Shown piece by piece: positions 7,259 to 8,270 of a stretch of DNA of 8,270 nucleotides. Positions within the stretch are counted from its first letter, which is position 1; each line of letters starts with the position of its first letter. Position numbers and translations under genes: made by a program. This stretch comes from Bacteroidales bacterium (GTDB taxonomy: Bacteria; Bacteroidota; Bacteroidia; Bacteroidales; Azobacteroidaceae), in NCBI GenBank assembly GCA_020860885.1, contig JAJBTS010000168.1:1-8270 (forward strand), written 5' to 3'. A model generated the notes under the pieces. The model was not told where the DNA came from and ran no database searches. It saw only the letters and a program-made list of their open reading frames with translations.

Positions 7259-8270
7259 TCATTCAATAAGGATAAAACCTGCCCATCTCTTTACTTCGTT
7301 ATATTTCTTTCTCATTTTAGTTTGAGCTTTATCAAATGCTTCTTTTTTATTTTTGTATATGGCCCATTGTTGGTAAAATTCTACCATAAATTCCAATGCG
7401 TCTTTATCCGAAACTTTCCATAATGAAACAATCATCGACTTTGCGCCGGCAAGTCGAAAGGCTCGCTGCAAACCATACACTCCTTCGCTGTAATTTACAT
7501 CGCCAAGTCCGGTTTCACAAGCCGATAATACAACCAGATCCGTATTCATCAGGTTAAGATTGGATATTTCATCAGCAGTCAGAATACCGTCATCGGTATT
7601 TTCTAACTGTTTTTGTCCGTTCCAGGTATGATTGGCTCCCGATAAAAGCAATCCACTACGTATTAAAGGATTGTCTGATTGTTTATAAAATTTATTAGAT
7701 TCGGATGATTCGGATAATCTGTTATTATAATCCGATTCTTTTACATATGGAAAATAATATCCATGTGTTGAGATATGCAATAATGAAGGAGAATCTTGCT
7801 CTAAACTAGATTTCAAATGGCTTTCAGTAGCATTTTTATCAATGAAAGATAAAACTTTCCAGTTTTGTTTCAATAAGATTTTACTGATCTTCTCAACCTC
7901 CTGTTTCGAACCGGGTAAATAATCGAAGCCTTGTCCGCGCTGTACTTGATAATCAATCAGCAGGCTTCTTAATGCATCTTTATCCGAATCCATATCCATT
8001 GACTTATCAAGTTCGGCGATTGGTAACCCAAAATCTGCTCCCCCCAACAGTATGGCATTCTTATTTGAAGGTTGGGTGGAATCATTTTTTAATAATATTA
8101 TATCTTTTGACGACAAAAGATTATGTATGATATATTTATCCGAAATATATTCTCCTTTATCTTTAATAGAAGCGAATGGAATAGTATTAAGAAGGCCCGA
8201 TGGAGAAAGATAAATTTCTGTAATATTATCTAAATAGCTATCAATAGGATTCCAAAGTAAGGTATATAGC
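7259..8270 (-). CDS. CHAT-domain caspase-like protein, C-terminal part (5' end beyond the window)
   Basis: Partial gene: the frame is open from its stop (tga, 7259-7261) to the window edge and gives at least 336 residues. The last complete codon at the edge is 8267-8269. An apparent start at 8116 is an internal TTG (Leu52 of the fragment). The 51 residues before it continue the domain, with a typical CHAT opening (IYLSPSGLLNTIPFASI, fragment 19-35). CHAT proteins are clan CD peptidases related to caspases, and the catalytic pair is present: His169 in HISTHGYY and Cys251 in LSACETGLG. Other family hallmarks are PLIRSGLLLSGAN (150-162 of the shorter reading, 201-213 of the fragment), DGILTADEI, and the closing WAGFILIE. 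CHAT domains commonly follow TPR repeats, which here would lie upstream, outside the window. There is no sign of a link to the phosphoesterase genes, which are convergent. Roles for bacterial CHAT proteins vary and include defence-associated proteases; a specific role here cannot be assigned. Confidence 0.92.
   Translation of the reverse strand, partial: LYTLLWNPIDSYLDNITEIYLSPSGLLNTIPFASIKDKGEYISDKYIIHNLLSSKDIILLKNDSTQPSNKNAILLGGADFGLPIAELDKSMDMDSDKDALRSLLIDYQVQRGQGFDYLPGSKQEVEKISKILLKQNWKVLSFIDKNATESHLKSSLEQDSPSLLHISTHGYYFPYVKESDYNNRLSESSESNKFYKQSDNPLIRSGLLLSGANHTWNGQKQLENTDDGILTADEISNLNLMNTDLVVLSACETGLGDVNYSEGVYGLQRAFRLAGAKSMIVSLWKVSDKDALEFMVEFYQQWAIYKNKKEAFDKAQTKMRKKYNEVKRWAGFILIE

Noticed and set aside
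1..8270. Mobile element, CRISPR array, tRNA, rRNA or riboswitch
   Set aside because: No transposase or integrase frame, no regularly spaced repeats, and no tRNA-like cloverleaf or long conserved leader was seen. The only sizeable noncoding gaps (3227-3394 and 7162-7258) are explained by terminators and a promoter element.

Overview
The window looks like a chromosomal segment from a Bacteroidota organism, probably an AT-rich member of the Bacteroidales. The evidence is BACON domains, a C-terminal type IX secretion (T9SS) sorting domain, signal peptides ending in 'SAQ' or 'FAQ', A-rich ribosome-binding regions without a clear Shine-Dalgarno, and a Bacteroidetes-type -7 promoter element (TAnnTTTG). 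The genus cannot be fixed from the sequence. Dysgonomonas or a relative would fit, but that is a guess.

Positions 11-7161 hold three secreted-protein genes, all on the + strand. The first (11-3226) and third (4609-7161) are paralogous calcineurin-like metallophosphoesterases. They share the order signal peptide, two BACON-type domains, catalytic domain, FnIII-like domain and C-terminal concanavalin/LamG-like domain. The first carries one extra LamG-like module of roughly 220-235 residues that the third lacks. Between them, at 3395-4591, is a secreted protein with two beta-trefoil (ricin-like) regions and a T9SS type A sorting domain. It lies only 17 bases upstream of the third gene and is probably co-transcribed with it. 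A strong hairpin terminator follows the first gene (3245-3279), a -7 promoter element precedes the second (3344-3351), and another hairpin terminator follows the third (7188-7217). The transcription units are therefore [first gene, perhaps with genes upstream of the window] and [lectin-like gene plus second phosphoesterase].

Positions 7259-8270 hold, on the - strand and convergent with the rest, the C-terminal part of a CHAT-domain (caspase-like) protein. Its frame stays open to the window edge, so the true start lies outside. The catalytic His and Cys are both present.

The phosphoesterases and the trefoil protein plausibly act together outside the cytoplasm: glycan-binding modules (LamG, trefoil, BACON) could bring a metal-dependent phosphoesterase to a phosphorylated glycan, glycolipid or other polymer. 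The substrate is unknown and this role is inference. The CHAT gene looks unrelated to the other three. No mobile elements, CRISPR arrays, tRNA or rRNA genes were seen.
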